Shown: in pieces, positions 12,701-22,734 of the stretch
Layout: every line of letters starts with the position of its first letter
How positions within the stretch are numbered: position 1 is the first letter of the stretch
DNA from: Trebouxia sp. TZW2008
Lineage: Eukaryota; Chlorophyta; Trebouxiophyceae; Trebouxiales; Trebouxiaceae
Direction: 5' to 3'
DNA length: 64,000 bases
NCBI GenBank assembly: GCA_002118135.1
Contig: BDIU01000331.1
Coordinates: 63,817-127,816, forward strand
Program-made: the position numbers and the translations under genes
Notes under the pieces: model-generated
What the model was told of the DNA's origin: nothing
Seen by the model: the letters and a program-made list of their open reading frames with translations, nothing else
Databases searched by the model: none

Positions 12701-15700
12701 AAAGCGCAAAAAAAGCTGCATGGAGTAGGCAGGCAGGCTGACATTTGGCTCTCTTCAGGATTGCAGAATGGTAATCAGCAGCCAGAAGGCTGGTCATCAA
12801 TCTCGTGTGGATGAGTGTTTCAAGATTTCATCATCAGAGAGCTGCACAACAGATGCAAATGTCTACTCATGCAGCGTGCAGTCTTTTGCCACGAGCGGCT
12901 TGAGTGCGCAGCAGGACCAGATCAAGGATGTTGATATGTCAGATGCAATAATGACCAGCAAAAGGGAGAGCAGACAGCCTCACAAAGGAGTGGAAAAAGC
13001 AAGGGCATTTCAAAGGGCAGACAAAGACATTTGTCACTTTGTCATTTGCGACAACTCACACACTTGTGGGACATCTGCACCCGTCTTCTCTTTGTAGACA
13101 CAGACCTTGCTGCCTTCATGTACATAGCACATGAGACCAGGCAGCATGGCTGCACCTGACTTACAATTTCAGCATGACATATCCTTTCTGTGATGTCAGG
13201 AACATGCTGGCCTAGAAAGACAAGACCTGTGCTAGGGAGCATGTAGAATGGTGTTTACTATTACCTGAAGAAGTTGAGCTTCTCAGCAACAACAGTGAAG
13301 CCCGTTGCCTGGCTGATGTCCAGGCCGGATTTGCTTACAAGGTTGCCGGTGTTCAGCATGTACTCCATCTTTCGGCCCAGATCTGGCAACTTGTCAGAGG
13401 TTGATTTTATGTAACTCTCGTCCTGCATGCATACATTGACTCTGGTGAGTAGCAGTAGCCATCTTTGAGAGGTCATACCAGTACCTGTCATTACCAGCAA
13501 CATTTCATTGCGTAATTCTATAAACTTGTCATCATGCATGCCATGCATTGCTACTGCTGTGCAGGTTCAGCCAAGATGGATTGATTGTCAGTATAACAGC
13601 TACACCTGACAGGTATAGACTAAATTTGCTCATGTGTTGCGTCAAAGGCACGAGATGCAGGACGCACACCTGCAAGTTGACCTTTTCTGGCTGCCTAGCA
13701 AGGTCCCGAGTCACCACTTCTTTGAAGGTGTCCAGATTCTCTTCCAGCCGCTCTTTCATGAATTTACACAACAGGTCTCCTGGCAGCAAGATCTGCACCA
13801 AGTGAGAAGTTTGACTAATCGGTAACCCTGAACTATGGACATCGTGAAAGTCCAAGCAAGTTGTCCCAATTTGCGCGTGACTTTGCCTGCCCCCTTGAAA
13901 GGCACGCGCACAGACTGTAGCTTGACATAACCAGGCGAGCCAACTTTACAGGCAGACAGACCACTAATTGACCGCACGTGCAACTTGGCAGCAAACCATT
14001 CTTTTGACTTGAACAGGACAAGTGCAGGACATTCCGGCACATTCAAGCTGTTTTATGGGTAGCGTACTGTGCAAGCAGTGCTTGCACTGGTTCTGGCGCA
14101 CCTCATGATGTATGAGGGCATCTGGGTTGTCGTCCATGCACTGGCCAGAGACCATAGCATACAGCTTGTGCATCATAGCCACCAGCAAGTTGAGCTTGTC
14201 AGCCGGCCGCTCCAAATGTATGAATATGAATTTGCGCATCACCAGCTCGCCAACCTGCACAATGCAACATCACTCTTTCCATCTGCTTGCTTGATGGGTC
14301 CATCAACGTGTGTCTGTGCAGATCAGGTTGCAGCTAGCAAGGGAGCAAGAAGTTTCACAAAAACAAGTTCAGCTTGTCAGCCGACTGTTCCAGGTGAATG
14401 ATTATGAATTTGCGCATCAACAGCTCGCCAACCTGTACAATGCAACATCAACATCTCCGTCTGCTTGCTTTATGGGTCCATCAAGTTTTAATTGTGCAAA
14501 TGAGGCTGCGGCCATCAAGGGACGAGGGACTTGCAAGACAACAAGTTCAGCTTGTCAGCTGGCCGCTACAGGTGAATGAATATGAACTTGCGCATCACAA
14601 GCTCGCCAACCTGCACAATGCTACATGCATCACCAACGCAAATTGTCTTATGATAGGTCATGGCACGTGACATTCATATGTGATGACTGATACACACAAC
14701 AGAGCCACATTAGCATGCAGTGTTGCTTGGGTGATTGACTCATTGGTTGATGTTGTTGCAGGTCAGGCAGCTGCAGCCGTGAGGCTCTGCAGTATGTTGA
14801 CTGCATGAATACTTGAAATCAGCTTTTGGAAGGATGATTGAACTAGCAGGAGCAAGGCGCTGCATTCCAGCAGCACAACAGAGAACTACAGCCTGGAGTG
14901 CTGAGGCTACAATGCAGGCAAGCCTGCAAGCAGTGCTGGGTATTGCTTGCATGGCAGCAGTGCAGTGCCGAGTTTGCACAATCCCCTGCTTGGCTTGCAC
15001 CAGGCTTCTCACTGGGGAGACCCGCTCAGTGACAGTCGAGTACAAGCCACAGCAAGCAAAGTCACAGCAGCGTCTGACATTTCTACAACCCCAAGGTAGT
15101 TGCAATCGTTACAGCTATTTTCACAGCGTGGACACAGCTGCGCAGATCAGAGCCAGGACCGTATAGAGGTTGAGTGGTGACACAGCACTAGCATCTGCCT
15201 TAGTGATGGCTCTGGGTGCTTTGTTGACAAACGCCAAAGACTGTAATTTCAGTTTGAATGGTGTCCTGTGGCCCACCTGTTGGGTCTCGAGAAAGATGTT
15301 GATGGTAAATAGTAATTAACATTTATTCACTGGTCAGAATTGATGCACAGTGACGATAAGTCCAGCAGACAAACTTACCGCTGCTTCAGACTTGCCTGCT
15401 GTTTCTGCAGACCCAAAGTAGTCACGGAAATAGGAGCCAAGGAATCCTAGGCAATCTGCCTTGGTGCGCATGTTCATCTTGATTGACTGCTGTAGCAGCA
15501 TGTCCACCCTTTTGCCGACCCAGGCAGCCAAATCATTCTCACCCTGCAGCAAGACACGACTTGATGTAGACATTGCACGCTCGGAATCATGTAGTTTTGT
15601 ACTGAGACCCAGGCTGCCTATTCGCAATCTGCCTGGATACAGCTTGATGCAGACATTGCACGCTTGGAATCATGTAGTTTTGTACTGAAACCCAGGCTGC

Positions 15701-18612
15701 CTATTCAAATTCTGCCAAGATACAGCTTGGTCTGAACATTGCATGCTCAAATCGCTTCAGATTTGTACTGAAGCCCACAAGACCAGCACTAGTTAGGCAC
15801 TGCGCTCTGCTTGCTGATGGAGCAGTAACAGTGCCTGTACACTAAACTCTCTTTGTAAGGACACTCGATGTAAGGACAATCTCGATGCAAGGACAACGCC
15901 ATTGGTGACCAATCACTGCGTTTTGACTGCAGTGGTCCCTCTGAGTAAGGACAATTTGATGTAAGGACAGATTTCTTGGTGACCAAAGCGGTCGTACAAA
16001 GAGAGTTTACTGTACAGTACAGGACTATGACAGGCAGTCGATCACATTGATGTCTCTTTGCAATGACTGCTTTGCTTACAGTTGTCCTTATATGAAATAT
16101 TTCTTACTGGAACCATTGCAGCCAGGATGCAGTGCTTGGTCCTGAAGTGCAAACTCCTCACAACAACAATATCCTGATATCACGTGTCCCTGCATCGGGC
16201 TTACTGTACCTCAGGAACGCCAGCCATGAGCTTCTCAGACAGCTCCCTGTCTGATATTTGGACAAAGGCCTTCAGGAGGATGCCGATGGGCACAAAGTAC
16301 TCCTGCCGCCGCAAAGTGAAGGCAAAGTTTGCAGTGCCATTTGTCAAATAGTGACACCTGACCGTGCCTGAAGTCTCATCTGCACGAACACACCTGCAGG
16401 ACAAGCTGCAGTTGCAAGAGTGGGCTTTGACTATGCTTCACGGCTAGGCGTGCAAACTGCGGATGCCCATGGGCACAAAGTACTCCTGCCACGCAAAGTG
16501 AAGGCATAATTTGCAGTGCAATCTGTCAAATAGTGGCACCTGACCGTGCCTGAAGTCTCATCTGCACGAACACACCTGCATGACAAGCTGCGGTTGCAAG
16601 AGTGGGTTTTGACTTTGCTGCACAGCTAGGCATGCAAATCAAGGACGCCCATGGGCAAAAAGTACTCTTGCTGCCTCATAGTATAGTGAAGGCAAATACG
16701 GCAGTGCCATCTGTGAGATAGTGGCGCCTGACAGTGGCTGAATTTCATCTGCACAAACACACCTGCATGACGAGCTGCAGTTGCAAGAGACAGTTGATTG
16801 CTCCAGTGTGTACCTAGTTGGGCCTGTTCAGCATGCATTCTGCATAGATGAAATGTAACAAGTTGCAAGAAAGGGCCCTTGTTAAAAGTAGATTCCGTAC
16901 TTACCTCCTGGAGGAGTGACAAAATTAGACTTACCATTTGGATAGCCCGGAGAGCTGTAAGTATGCTGATATTCTGGCATGCAAAATCAAGCAAGGCATT
17001 GCATGATCTGTGACAGCATGTAGCGTTTCTGCCAATGTCTAATGGAACTTGCTGAGATGACTGAGATGGCAAAATCAATTCTAACCCATGCGATATTTGT
17101 TTCAAGCTAACAAGGGATTTTGGGCAGCTGCAGTATGTGACAGTGTTGAGGTGTCGGCAGTGCTTCTGTTGCATGAGCAGGCATCACGTCCGAATGCAAG
17201 CATGTCAGAGGCGCCATGCAATCCTTGCTGATGATTGGCATCACAAACTTACACAAAAACAAGGCAAGTCTAGGGAGGTACCTTGCTTATATCAGTGTGA
17301 TCAGCAAATGCAGCGTACCCATACCTAATTGCTGTGGCGGCATCAGTGTACTCTTTGCCGCGCTTGTGAAAGGAACTGCGGCGCAAAGCCATGATATAGT
17401 GGCGCCGCTGCTGAATGAGCATGCGAATAATACGCTCAATGCCGTTGCAAATGAAGTAGCCACCCATCTCAACACTCTCCTCTTTGGCCTGTACAAGCTG
17501 AGACCTGCAGAGCATACTGATCTTATAATGATGACATTAATAATGACTAAGATGATGACAAGAATGATGGTGATGGTGATGGTGATGGTGATGGTGATGG
17601 TGATGGTGATGGTGATGGTGATGGGTATGAAGATAATGACAATAATGATAATAGTTACACATCCCAGCACATGCGCAAGGTGTGTGTCGCCCACTGATCT
17701 GAGCCGACTTGACAGAAAACACTACAGTTCGAGACCACTATTTGTCACCACTGCATGTGTGCCCTGCTTTTCCTGATATACAGCCATGTCATGATACGAG
17801 GACACTTGACACAAAGTCATTATTGTTGTGAGGACAAAGCAATCAGGAGGCAACTGCTGGGTTCAACACAGACACATCTCAGTTGGGACAATTTGATATG
17901 ATGACAATGCTCATGGGAACAAATACAGTTGTGACATCCAGAAAGTACCTGGTCAGGTGCCTCAAGTAGCACCTATCACTTTTGACCATGACAGGCACCA
18001 TTCCCAGTTTCCTGTTCAGTCTCTGAACAGCTCCACCTTCCAGCTGGAAACACAGATCCATGTGCAGCGCAGCATTGTATGTTGTGCCCTGCATGCACAT
18101 GAGCATGAAGGACCGGTGCTCAGTGGCAAAGATAGCTGAACATGCAGCATGCTTGTCTTTGCTCTTGAAGAGCAGTAAAGGGGGACGTCACGCTCTGTTC
18201 AAGGCCTTGCAAACACGCCTGACGGCATAGACTTTTGCTTTTCTTCATTTCTTTTTGTTCTTGTCAGTGCTTACAGCTTCTCTGCAGTCCCTTGGGAACA
18301 TACGCTCAAATCTACCGCCACCATCATCTCTGAGTGGTCTGCCAATGGCAGGGTTCTCATACCATATGCGGTGTATCTGCTGGGTCACTGGGGGCACAAT
18401 CTGCATTCGCTCGCACCGTTAGTTTCACAGACAGGCAGACTTGGAAGTGAGCTAGCTGTTGAGCAAGACCAGCAGACCTCGACAGGGTCCAGCAGTTCGA
18501 CCACCCTGGTCATGCCTTCACCGACAAAATGGTCGTAAGACTGCACATGGGGCTTGACGAGGTCCAGAAACTCGGCAGGAACAGCCTCCCCAGCGGCTAG
18601 TGCAGCTTGCAT
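707..18612 (-). CDS. RPA2: DNA-directed RNA polymerase I second-largest subunit (RPA2/RPA135), multi-exon
   Basis: Second-largest, beta-like subunit of nuclear RNA polymerase I, which transcribes the large rRNA precursor in the nucleolus. Recognisable exons in order (minus): start at 18612 ([17 protein letters not shown]); about 18106-17950 ([12 protein letters not shown]); 17508-about 17325 ([18 protein letters not shown]); about 16404-16210 ([15 protein letters not shown]); 15543-about 15370; 14254-14102 (51 codons); 13792-13670 ([19 protein letters not shown]); about 13420-13265; 11537-11318 (HFRSVHRG, then [20 protein letters not shown], the Pol I-type signature); about 10670-10461; about 8930-8750; about 8351-8170 ([18 protein letters not shown]); about 7500-7363; about 6640-6530 ([18 protein letters not shown]); about 6033-5765; about 5538-5310 ([16 protein letters not shown]); 3452-about 3240 ([13 protein letters not shown]); about 3010-2905; about 1400-1140 ([16 protein letters not shown]); about 870-707. 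The C-terminal zinc ribbon is split by an intron: CSACG in one exon, CRVCE in the next. HFRSVHRG and [14 protein letters not shown] favour Pol I over Pol II or III. The gene looks complete. Introns hold three MITEs and many exon echoes. Confidence 0.93.
1961..2440. repeat. About 75-bp tandem repeat, 6-7 diverged units
   Basis: A unit containing TGCAGCATGTCTG, then CTTGTGATACTGAAGATGC and GTATGAGGACAACAACTT, recurs at 1961, 2025, 2099, 2174 and 2311, with degraded units between and after. Spacing is 64-75 bp. It lies in the RPA2 intron between the exons near 2905 and 1400. No copy resembles a recognised RPA2 exon. Confidence 0.85.
3500..3580 (-). repeat. Acceptor-side echo of the RPA2 FPSRMTIG exon
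   Basis: The real exon begins at 3452 after TTGCAG and reads GCCAGACTTGATCATC. About 115 bp upstream on the minus strand, CTGCAG is followed by GCCAGACTTGGCCATCGACC and CATGCTTTCC, matching the acceptor and the first 15 or so codons, then diverging. It is an intronic decayed copy of the exon start. Confidence 0.8.
3623..3796. mobile_element. MITE, pogo/mariner-like termini (copy 1)
   Basis: The left end reads CAGTAGACCCTCTTTGTAAA and the right end AAGTTACTG followed by TA, an imperfect terminal inverted repeat about 174 bp apart. The interior shares GCAGTCAGGATGCAGTGATT with copies at 16015 and 52854. It lies in an RPA2 intron, away from exon borders. It is non-autonomous, with no ORF. Confidence 0.75.
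3993..4720. repeat. About 150-170 bp tandem repeat, five units
   Basis: Units starting with CAGCTTGTGA(T/G)GTGGCTG occur at 3993, 4163, 4318, 4466 and 4620 (spacings 170, 155, 148, 154). Each contains CTGAAAATGCYACTG, TCAGAGGRCA and, in most, AGATAGACATG. The array accounts for a 199-codon plus-strand open frame across it. No unit matches a recognised RPA2 exon, so this is an intron array whose source is not evident. Confidence 0.85.
4985..5310 (-). repeat. Donor-side echoes of the RPA2 [12 protein letters not shown] exon
   Basis: The real exon ends near 5310 with GAGAGCACTGGCATGAG followed by GTACTAGC. Downstream on the minus strand, two decayed copies keep the same 3' part plus donor: one at about 5010-5140 still spells most of [17 protein letters not shown] and ends GAAAGCACTGGCATGAG before GTACATGC; one at about 5180-5260 keeps only the edge (GAGAGCACTGGCATGAG, GCACTGG). 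They are copies of exon end plus donor, so the duplication can run downstream as well as upstream. Confidence 0.85.
6655..7180 (-). repeat. Acceptor-side echoes of the RPA2 GYDMEDAM exon
   Basis: The real exon at about 6640-6530 encodes [19 protein letters not shown]. Upstream on the minus strand, about 6830-6770 carries ATGGAAGATGCCATGCTTTT and GACCAAGTCAGCTGTGG, a diverged copy of the same segment. Shorter fragments (ACAAGTCAGCTG-like, GATCAAGACC-like) recur near 6690 and around 7130-7160. All are broken and lie in an intron. Confidence 0.7.
7809..7933. repeat. Perfect 63-bp tandem duplication
   Basis: The unit beginning ATGATCCGGAACCAGGTGCA and ending CAGCCTGGGAATAG occurs at 7809 and again at 7872 with no mismatch that I can see. 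It sits in the RPA2 intron between the exons near 8170 and 7500. Perfect identity implies a very recent event. The minus strand stays open across both copies because 63 is a multiple of three, but nothing suggests it is coding. Confidence 0.95.
8640..8745 (-). repeat. Donor-side echo of the RPA2 SAARMMRPV exon
   Basis: The real exon contains, on the plus strand, AGCCAATGAGCTCTGGAGCC and CTTGACTGGCCGCATCATGC (about 8775-8845). About 130 bp lower, 8646-8712 reads AGCCAATGAGCACTGAGGCC and CTTGACTTGACGTATTATGC. It is a diverged copy of the exon's 3' half on its downstream side. Confidence 0.85.
9460..9780. repeat. Degenerate CTACCCCAA(T/G)G minisatellite
   Basis: The plus strand is built of irregular 9-15 bp units such as CTACCCCAATG, CTACCTCAAGG and CTACCCTGAGA. 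It lies in a large RPA2 intron. The C-rich strand resembles telomere-like sequence superficially, but the unit is not a known telomere repeat. Confidence 0.85.
10310..10400 (-). repeat. Donor-side echo of the RPA2 VIGYIRTF exon
   Basis: The block at 10303-10375 (GTATAGTTTTGACACCAACA, GGTGTCATCTCTTCAGCACC, GAGCTTGGCTGCCTTGATGT) is a close copy of the exon end at 10461-10530. It lies about 155 bp downstream on the minus strand and includes the donor region. Confidence 0.85.
11755..12440. repeat. Tandem array with about 100- and 182-bp spacing, five units
   Basis: A motif GGTGTGTCCAGCCACACA (with variants) followed by a conserved TTGATTGCAGAGGCAATGCT recurs near 11760, 11864, 12045, 12227 and 12325. 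The two middle units are about 182 bp long and share GAAGCAAAAAGCTTGGACCACCT. It is intronic in RPA2 and matches no recognised exon. Confidence 0.85.
14255..14650 (-). repeat. Two acceptor-side echoes of RPA2 exon 14254-14102
   Basis: The real exon begins GTTGGCGAGCTGGTGATGCG after TTGTGCAG. Upstream copies start near 14435 (GTTGGCGAGCTGTTGATGCG after TTGTACAG) and near 14610 (GTTGGCGAGCTTGTGATGCG after TTGTGCAG). Each keeps the acceptor and about 25 codons, including CCGGCTGACAAGCTGAA-like sequence, then becomes intronic. Spacing is about 175-180 bp. Confidence 0.9.
15560..15780. repeat. About 84-bp tandem repeat, three units
   Basis: Units with GATGTAGACATTGCACGCT, GGAATCATGTAGTTTTGTAC and CCCAGGCTGCCTATTC occur at about 15562, 15648 and 15730. 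They lie in the RPA2 intron immediately upstream (minus) of the exon starting at 15543. Confidence 0.85.
15840..16012. mobile_element. MITE, best-preserved copy (copy 2)
   Basis: The termini are CACTAAACTCTCTTTGTA and its near-perfect inverse TACAAAGAGAGTTTACTG, flanked on both sides by TA (15838-15839 and 16013-16014). The length is 173 bp with no coding capacity. A TA target duplication and CAGTAAAC-type ends are features of the pogo/Tc1-mariner group. The right TA is shared with the abutting copy 3. Confidence 0.88.
16015..16206. mobile_element. MITE whose end forms an RPA2 splice donor (copy 3)
   Basis: It abuts copy 2 across a single TA. The right end is GGGCTTACTG, then TA at 16207-16208. 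On the minus strand the RPA2 exon ends ...GTTCCTGAG at 16210 and the intron begins GTACAGTAAG, so the donor GT is the last exon-side G plus the target-site T, and the rest of the donor is the element terminus. The left terminus is worn. The interior resembles copies 1 and 5 (CAGCCAGGATGCAGTG). Confidence 0.7.
16430..16775 (-). repeat. Two acceptor-side echoes of the RPA2 QEYFVPIG exon
   Basis: The real exon (about 16404-16210) starts after CCTGCAG with GTGTGTTCGTGCAGATGAG. Copies upstream near 16580-16440 and 16765-16625 keep TGCAG, GTGTGTTCGTGCAGATGAG or GTGTGTTTGTGCAGATGAA, then AGGCAGCAAGAGTACTTTTT-like sequence. Both are frame-damaged. Spacing is about 180 bp. Confidence 0.9.
17567..17624. 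repeat. (GGTGAT)n microsatellite
   Basis: About ten near-perfect copies of a GGTGAT hexamer lie in an RPA2 intron about 60 bp upstream (minus) of the exon that begins near 17508. The minus strand reads ATCACC, so a spurious poly-histidine frame appears; it is not a gene. Confidence 0.95.
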
Positions 18613-19511
18613 GCCTTGAAAGCTTGTTGCACTGGCGAGTCAGCAGTTTTGCATTGCGAGACACAGAAAGACCCTCAAGAGAATAACTTCACGGTGATAT
18701 AACATTTTGGATAAATAGTCATCTGCCGCTGGGCCAACACACTGCAGGACCGGTGCAACACCAGCACGACATCACCGCCGAGCACAATAGGCGGTGCGCA
18801 TCAGGCGCGCGCGATCACGCGCGCGATCACGCGCGCAGAGGGATGTGCATGCCACACAAGCTCAGCACATCGATCGGAACCCTCAAGGCGTGCGCAGCGC
18901 TCTCACAAGCGCAGTTGTCAGTATAGGCGACGGCACATTCCCTTTTTCAAACCCTTGCGATGACTACAGCAAACGCAATGCAGGGGACGTAAAGCTTTTA
19001 TGACAATCGCATCAGTGAGGGATGGAACGATCCCTTCCTTGTGTTGATCAAAGGGCGGTTACGTTCTGGTCGAGTTGCCATTTGGCGTCGCGCCGCTCAC
19101 ATCAGTTCCCGCTTGCTTGAGACAGCTTCGTGATCACCACCAGCATCATGCCATCCTGCTCAGCCTTCCTGTGGGCTTGAGTTGTTTGTCGCCGGTGTCA
19201 GGGCAGGGGCTTTTCGGGCTTTCGCCCAAGGCTGTCAGAGCTGCCCAGTTGCCCTCTGCCCAAGGCCAGGTTGGTGCTCGAAGCATTGCACCTATTGTCA
19301 CCCCTGTTGCCGTATGCGTTCCCAGCCTGAGGTTTGTTGCACGAAAGCGACACCTCCTGGAGCACAAAGCTTGCTACTACACGATGCTTGAGTTGTTTGC
19401 TGGCACTTGTAACCTTATGCTGCACATTGCACAAGGCTGGCCATCCAGTCGACGTGGCAACGAACGACGGACACATGCAAATGTCTGTGTGTCAGGTTCG
19501 CTCGGCTTGGG
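18613..19511. promoter_or_regulatory. Divergent intergenic region, RPA2 / unknown gene
   Basis: This 0.9 kb separates the RPA2 start (minus) from the first supported start of the plus-strand gene. It contains a GC-rich direct repeat near 18810-18838, GCGCGCGATCA repeated with CGCGCGC, which is also nearly self-complementary. It is presumed to hold both promoters and 5' untranslated regions. No TATA box can be assigned with confidence. Confidence 0.45.
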
Positions 19512-22019
19512 ATGGACTACAGCAACGCAGCAGCAGCGGCTGTGTTGCAGAGTATTGGCACCCCGGAAACAGAAACGACAGACTCTTCTGCAGTTGCCGC
19601 TCTGGAATCAGCTCTTCAGCAGAACAGAGCCCCTGCGACGCATCAGCTACACAATAGCTTGACTGTTGCCAACAACAAGCGCAATGGCACTGAGGTCAGT
19701 GATTGTCTCGTGAGATCTTTGGCTTGACCCCACTGCAGCAGCTGACATTTGGCATTGGTCAATGCAGGTCACACGGCTGTTAGTTGATGCCATCACAATC
19801 AGCACAGCCAGCACTGAGCGAGAGCACTGTTTCCTGCCCAGTCACAAGGGCTCCCCATTTCATGTACACAAGTTGGCTGAGCGCGTGCTACCTGCTGAAC
19901 TTCTCCAGGTGTGCTGAGCACGCATGTTGAACGATGCAATTTGCAGTTGCCTTACTAGAGTCCTTGCTAGATTAACAATGTTGCACACGCTTCACCTGTT
20001 AACAAGATGAGCAGTCATGCTGCAGTTTTGTGCATGGCTTCATCTTTTGTAATTAATCTTTCACTGTCTTGTAACAGGGTCCCAAATCCTACAATGATGC
20101 ATTGGCTAAAAGATTTGAGCGAAAAAAGGGTGACATGGGCTCGTCAAGCACAGGAGTCAAAGATCGTGGCATATTTGTATCAGCAGATTTCAGAAACCCA
20201 AGGACGGATCAAGAGCTGCAGGTCGACCGTCTCTTCAGTCTTGTTGCATTTCTCTTTCGCCAAAGTCTGCCTCTGCAGTCAAGTGGTCTGTGCTGACTTC
20301 AGATCACTTTTCACATCAAGACTGCTTGTACACCCAAAACAAATTGGCATCTGCAATGCAGCACTTGCCTCAACTTGCCTTTTCTGTTGTTCAGCACTCC
20401 CATGCCATCGGGCACAATTTTTTCCTCTGCTGAGGAGGCGCTTCTTACCTATACCTACAACAGCTTGGTTGCAAGGATGGCAAACATGCATGCAAGCTCT
20501 GGTGTTGCTGCCTGATTGCAGCAGGCCTGCAATGTGATACCGTTCCTTCAGCCATAAGCATCTCAGTGAGCACAGCATAATGCAGGCTATTGTCACTGCA
20601 AAGTTGACCACTGTGTTCAGCAATCATCAAGATAGGGCAACATCTTGCACTACATTGTTTGTGGGGCTCTGGACAGCAATGGCGATGTACAGCTGCTTCA
20701 AGACTCAGCAAGCATGTTTGCAAGCTGCTGACCTGACTTGCTGTCCATTACACAACTTGTGTGTGCTGTTGTCTGTGGCTCACTTGTGTCCAAAACTGAA
20801 TGTGATGAGTTTGCTGCAGGAGATGAGGGTTTTGCTGGAGCCCATGAGCATAATGTTTGCTAGTAAGGGCTACAAGGTAGATGACGTGGTCCAGGAAGTG
20901 CGGCGCATGCAAAGCGGCTGGCAGCACTCTGACTACCGCGCCTGGCTGAAGCACTACACCACAGGCAAGCGCCCGCGGTCTGTCTTGGAGGATAGCAAGC
21001 AGCTGCTTAGACGTGACGGCGCTGATAATGGCGCAGGTCCCAGGGACATGAGCACAGGTTGGGACCCTGCCTATGTTTATGTGCCAGCTCTCCTTTCACT
21101 GGGAGTAGGGAGTCTGCAGTAACAACAGCATTGCTCACACCTGCTGCAGTCTCTTTCGTGATGTGCATACAAGGGTGCAAGACATCACCCCTGAGCTGTG
21201 CAATATCTGCAGATGTGCAGAGCCCAATTCCAGCAACGATGATGTCCACTTTTGAACACCTTCCAGCAAACGCGATAGCAGTGTGTGTACAATGCAGCTG
21301 GATGAGCAAGAGCATGCTCAGTGGTGTATCATTCCGTCCTGTAGGGCTCATTTTGCTTTTGGTCTGTGCACAATGTCTGGAAAGTTTTCAATGGAGCTTG
21401 AAGGCATGACGCCAAGTCCTTGACGTTTGCGTCCAAAGGTCAAGCTTTGTGCGTATATAGTTACAGACCCACACTTCAACGCAAGGGTTGATGCTTGTTG
21501 CAAGCTGCTGTTGCCTTGCTCAACACAAAAAAATGCTGATCCGGTTGCCATTCTCTTTCCCTCCTGCAGCAACTGATGTCATGTGTTTGCACAGGCCCTG
21601 ATGGTGAAGCTGGCAACGCTGCTGGTAGCGGATTGCCGCCAATGCCAGGCATGGAGGCAGCAGATGGGCCCAACCTAGCAGCGCAGATGCAGGATGCAAT
21701 GCACAGCATGCCTGGTGTAGCTGCCCAGCAGCTGGTAGGGCAGTCAGAAAACGGCCAGCAGTTCCCTGTGCCCTTGCCCTACATGCTGCACCCAGGCTCC
21801 CTCATGCAAGTACCCCCGGGCAGTCAGGGGGATGTACCAGAGGGGTCAGCAGTACCTGTTGGGGGGTCCAATGAAGTCAGCAATGTTGCAGCAGCCAATG
21901 CCAATTTGCTGAAGCTGTTTGCTGCTGCTTGCCAGCAGAAAGGGCTTGTCACACGTACACAGCGGACCGAGATGGTTGAGTTTGTGCAGCAGATGTATAT
22001 GGACAGATTGGCTGAGTAA
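19512..22019 (+). CDS. Unrecognised protein, at least five exons
   Basis: I do not recognise the family. Supported exons: 19512-19694 (starts MDYSNAAAAAVLQS), 19768-19908 (REHCFLPSHKGSPFHVHKLA), 20078-20221 (YNDALAKRFERKKGDM, then VKDRGIFVSADFRNP), 20820-about 21036 or 21057 (KGYKVDDVVQEVRRMQSGW, then HSDYRAWLKHYTTGK), and 21595-22019. The first three exons join in phase 0; the fourth leaves one base that the fifth completes as Gly-Pro-Asp. The middle part is charged and looks globular. The last exon is rich in Gly, Pro, Met and Gln, then ends in a helix-like segment LLKLFAAACQQKGLVTRTQR before the stop. No signal peptide or membrane segment is seen. An exon may be missing between 20221 and 20820. 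It is divergent from RPA2. Confidence 0.6.
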
Positions 22020-22240
22020 TGTGCAGCTGGTGGGTAAGTGCTTGTGTGCAAGTCACTGTGAGTGGCGTCAGTTGTTACAAGGTAGCGTTACTCTGCTCTG
22101 TTGCCCACTAGTTTGTGCCACACACAGCTGCTGTTGAGATAGCACTGGACATAAGTGGGCATGGACAATTTTCTATCAGTCTGAGCGTGTCATCATTCTG
22201 CTGTTAGATTCGAGCTCTGTTTGCTACCTGTCAAGTGTTT

Positions 22241-22258
22241 GAAAATTTTAAAATTTTC
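22241..22258. repeat. Perfect AT-rich palindrome
   Basis: GAAAATTTTAAAATTTTC is its own reverse complement. It lies about 220 bp past the stop of the 19.5-22.0 kb gene, between two convergent genes, so it may relate to 3' ends; that is inference. Confidence 0.9.
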
Positions 22259-22734
22259 ACAGATGTAGCAATTGATAGTGCTGCACTGTGTGCAAACCCT
22301 GCGATCCACATTTTCAATTAAAACCCAGTGTCAACCCCACCTCGGTGGCGAGTGTTCATGACCAGCAGCATCTGTACGGCATGGAGCACTTGCAAAGGCG
22401 TGCTCCATCTGCAACGACTGAGTACAAACCTTTTCTAAAAGCCTGCTATGCTTGACAGATGCCTAGAATCCAATGTGTCCCGAGGCATCCATTGACGTGA
22501 CTCATACTGGTGCACACTGCAGTACGTTACGCATCCTGCTGGCTAGCTATCACAGCGGCTTTCGCTTCTCTCATTGTTTTGTTCTCCCTTCCACCCTCTG
22601 ATAAAAACACGTTCAAACCACTACAGACACGAGTATCTAGAGCCAAAATCCGAAACTGTATCGCCATAACCAGCTGAAGGTTCTCACAATTGCAAGGCCA
22701 TGCTACTCCGCCGCAAAGGTTGTGCCATGCTCGC

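Noticed and set aside
17537..17722. Minus-strand frame rich in histidine
   Set aside because: It is the (GGTGAT)n microsatellite in an RPA2 intron, not a metal-binding protein.
19075..19662. 195-codon plus-strand frame overlapping the start of the 19.5 kb gene
   Set aside because: It is out of frame with exon 1 of that gene, whose phases join well downstream; it has no motif.
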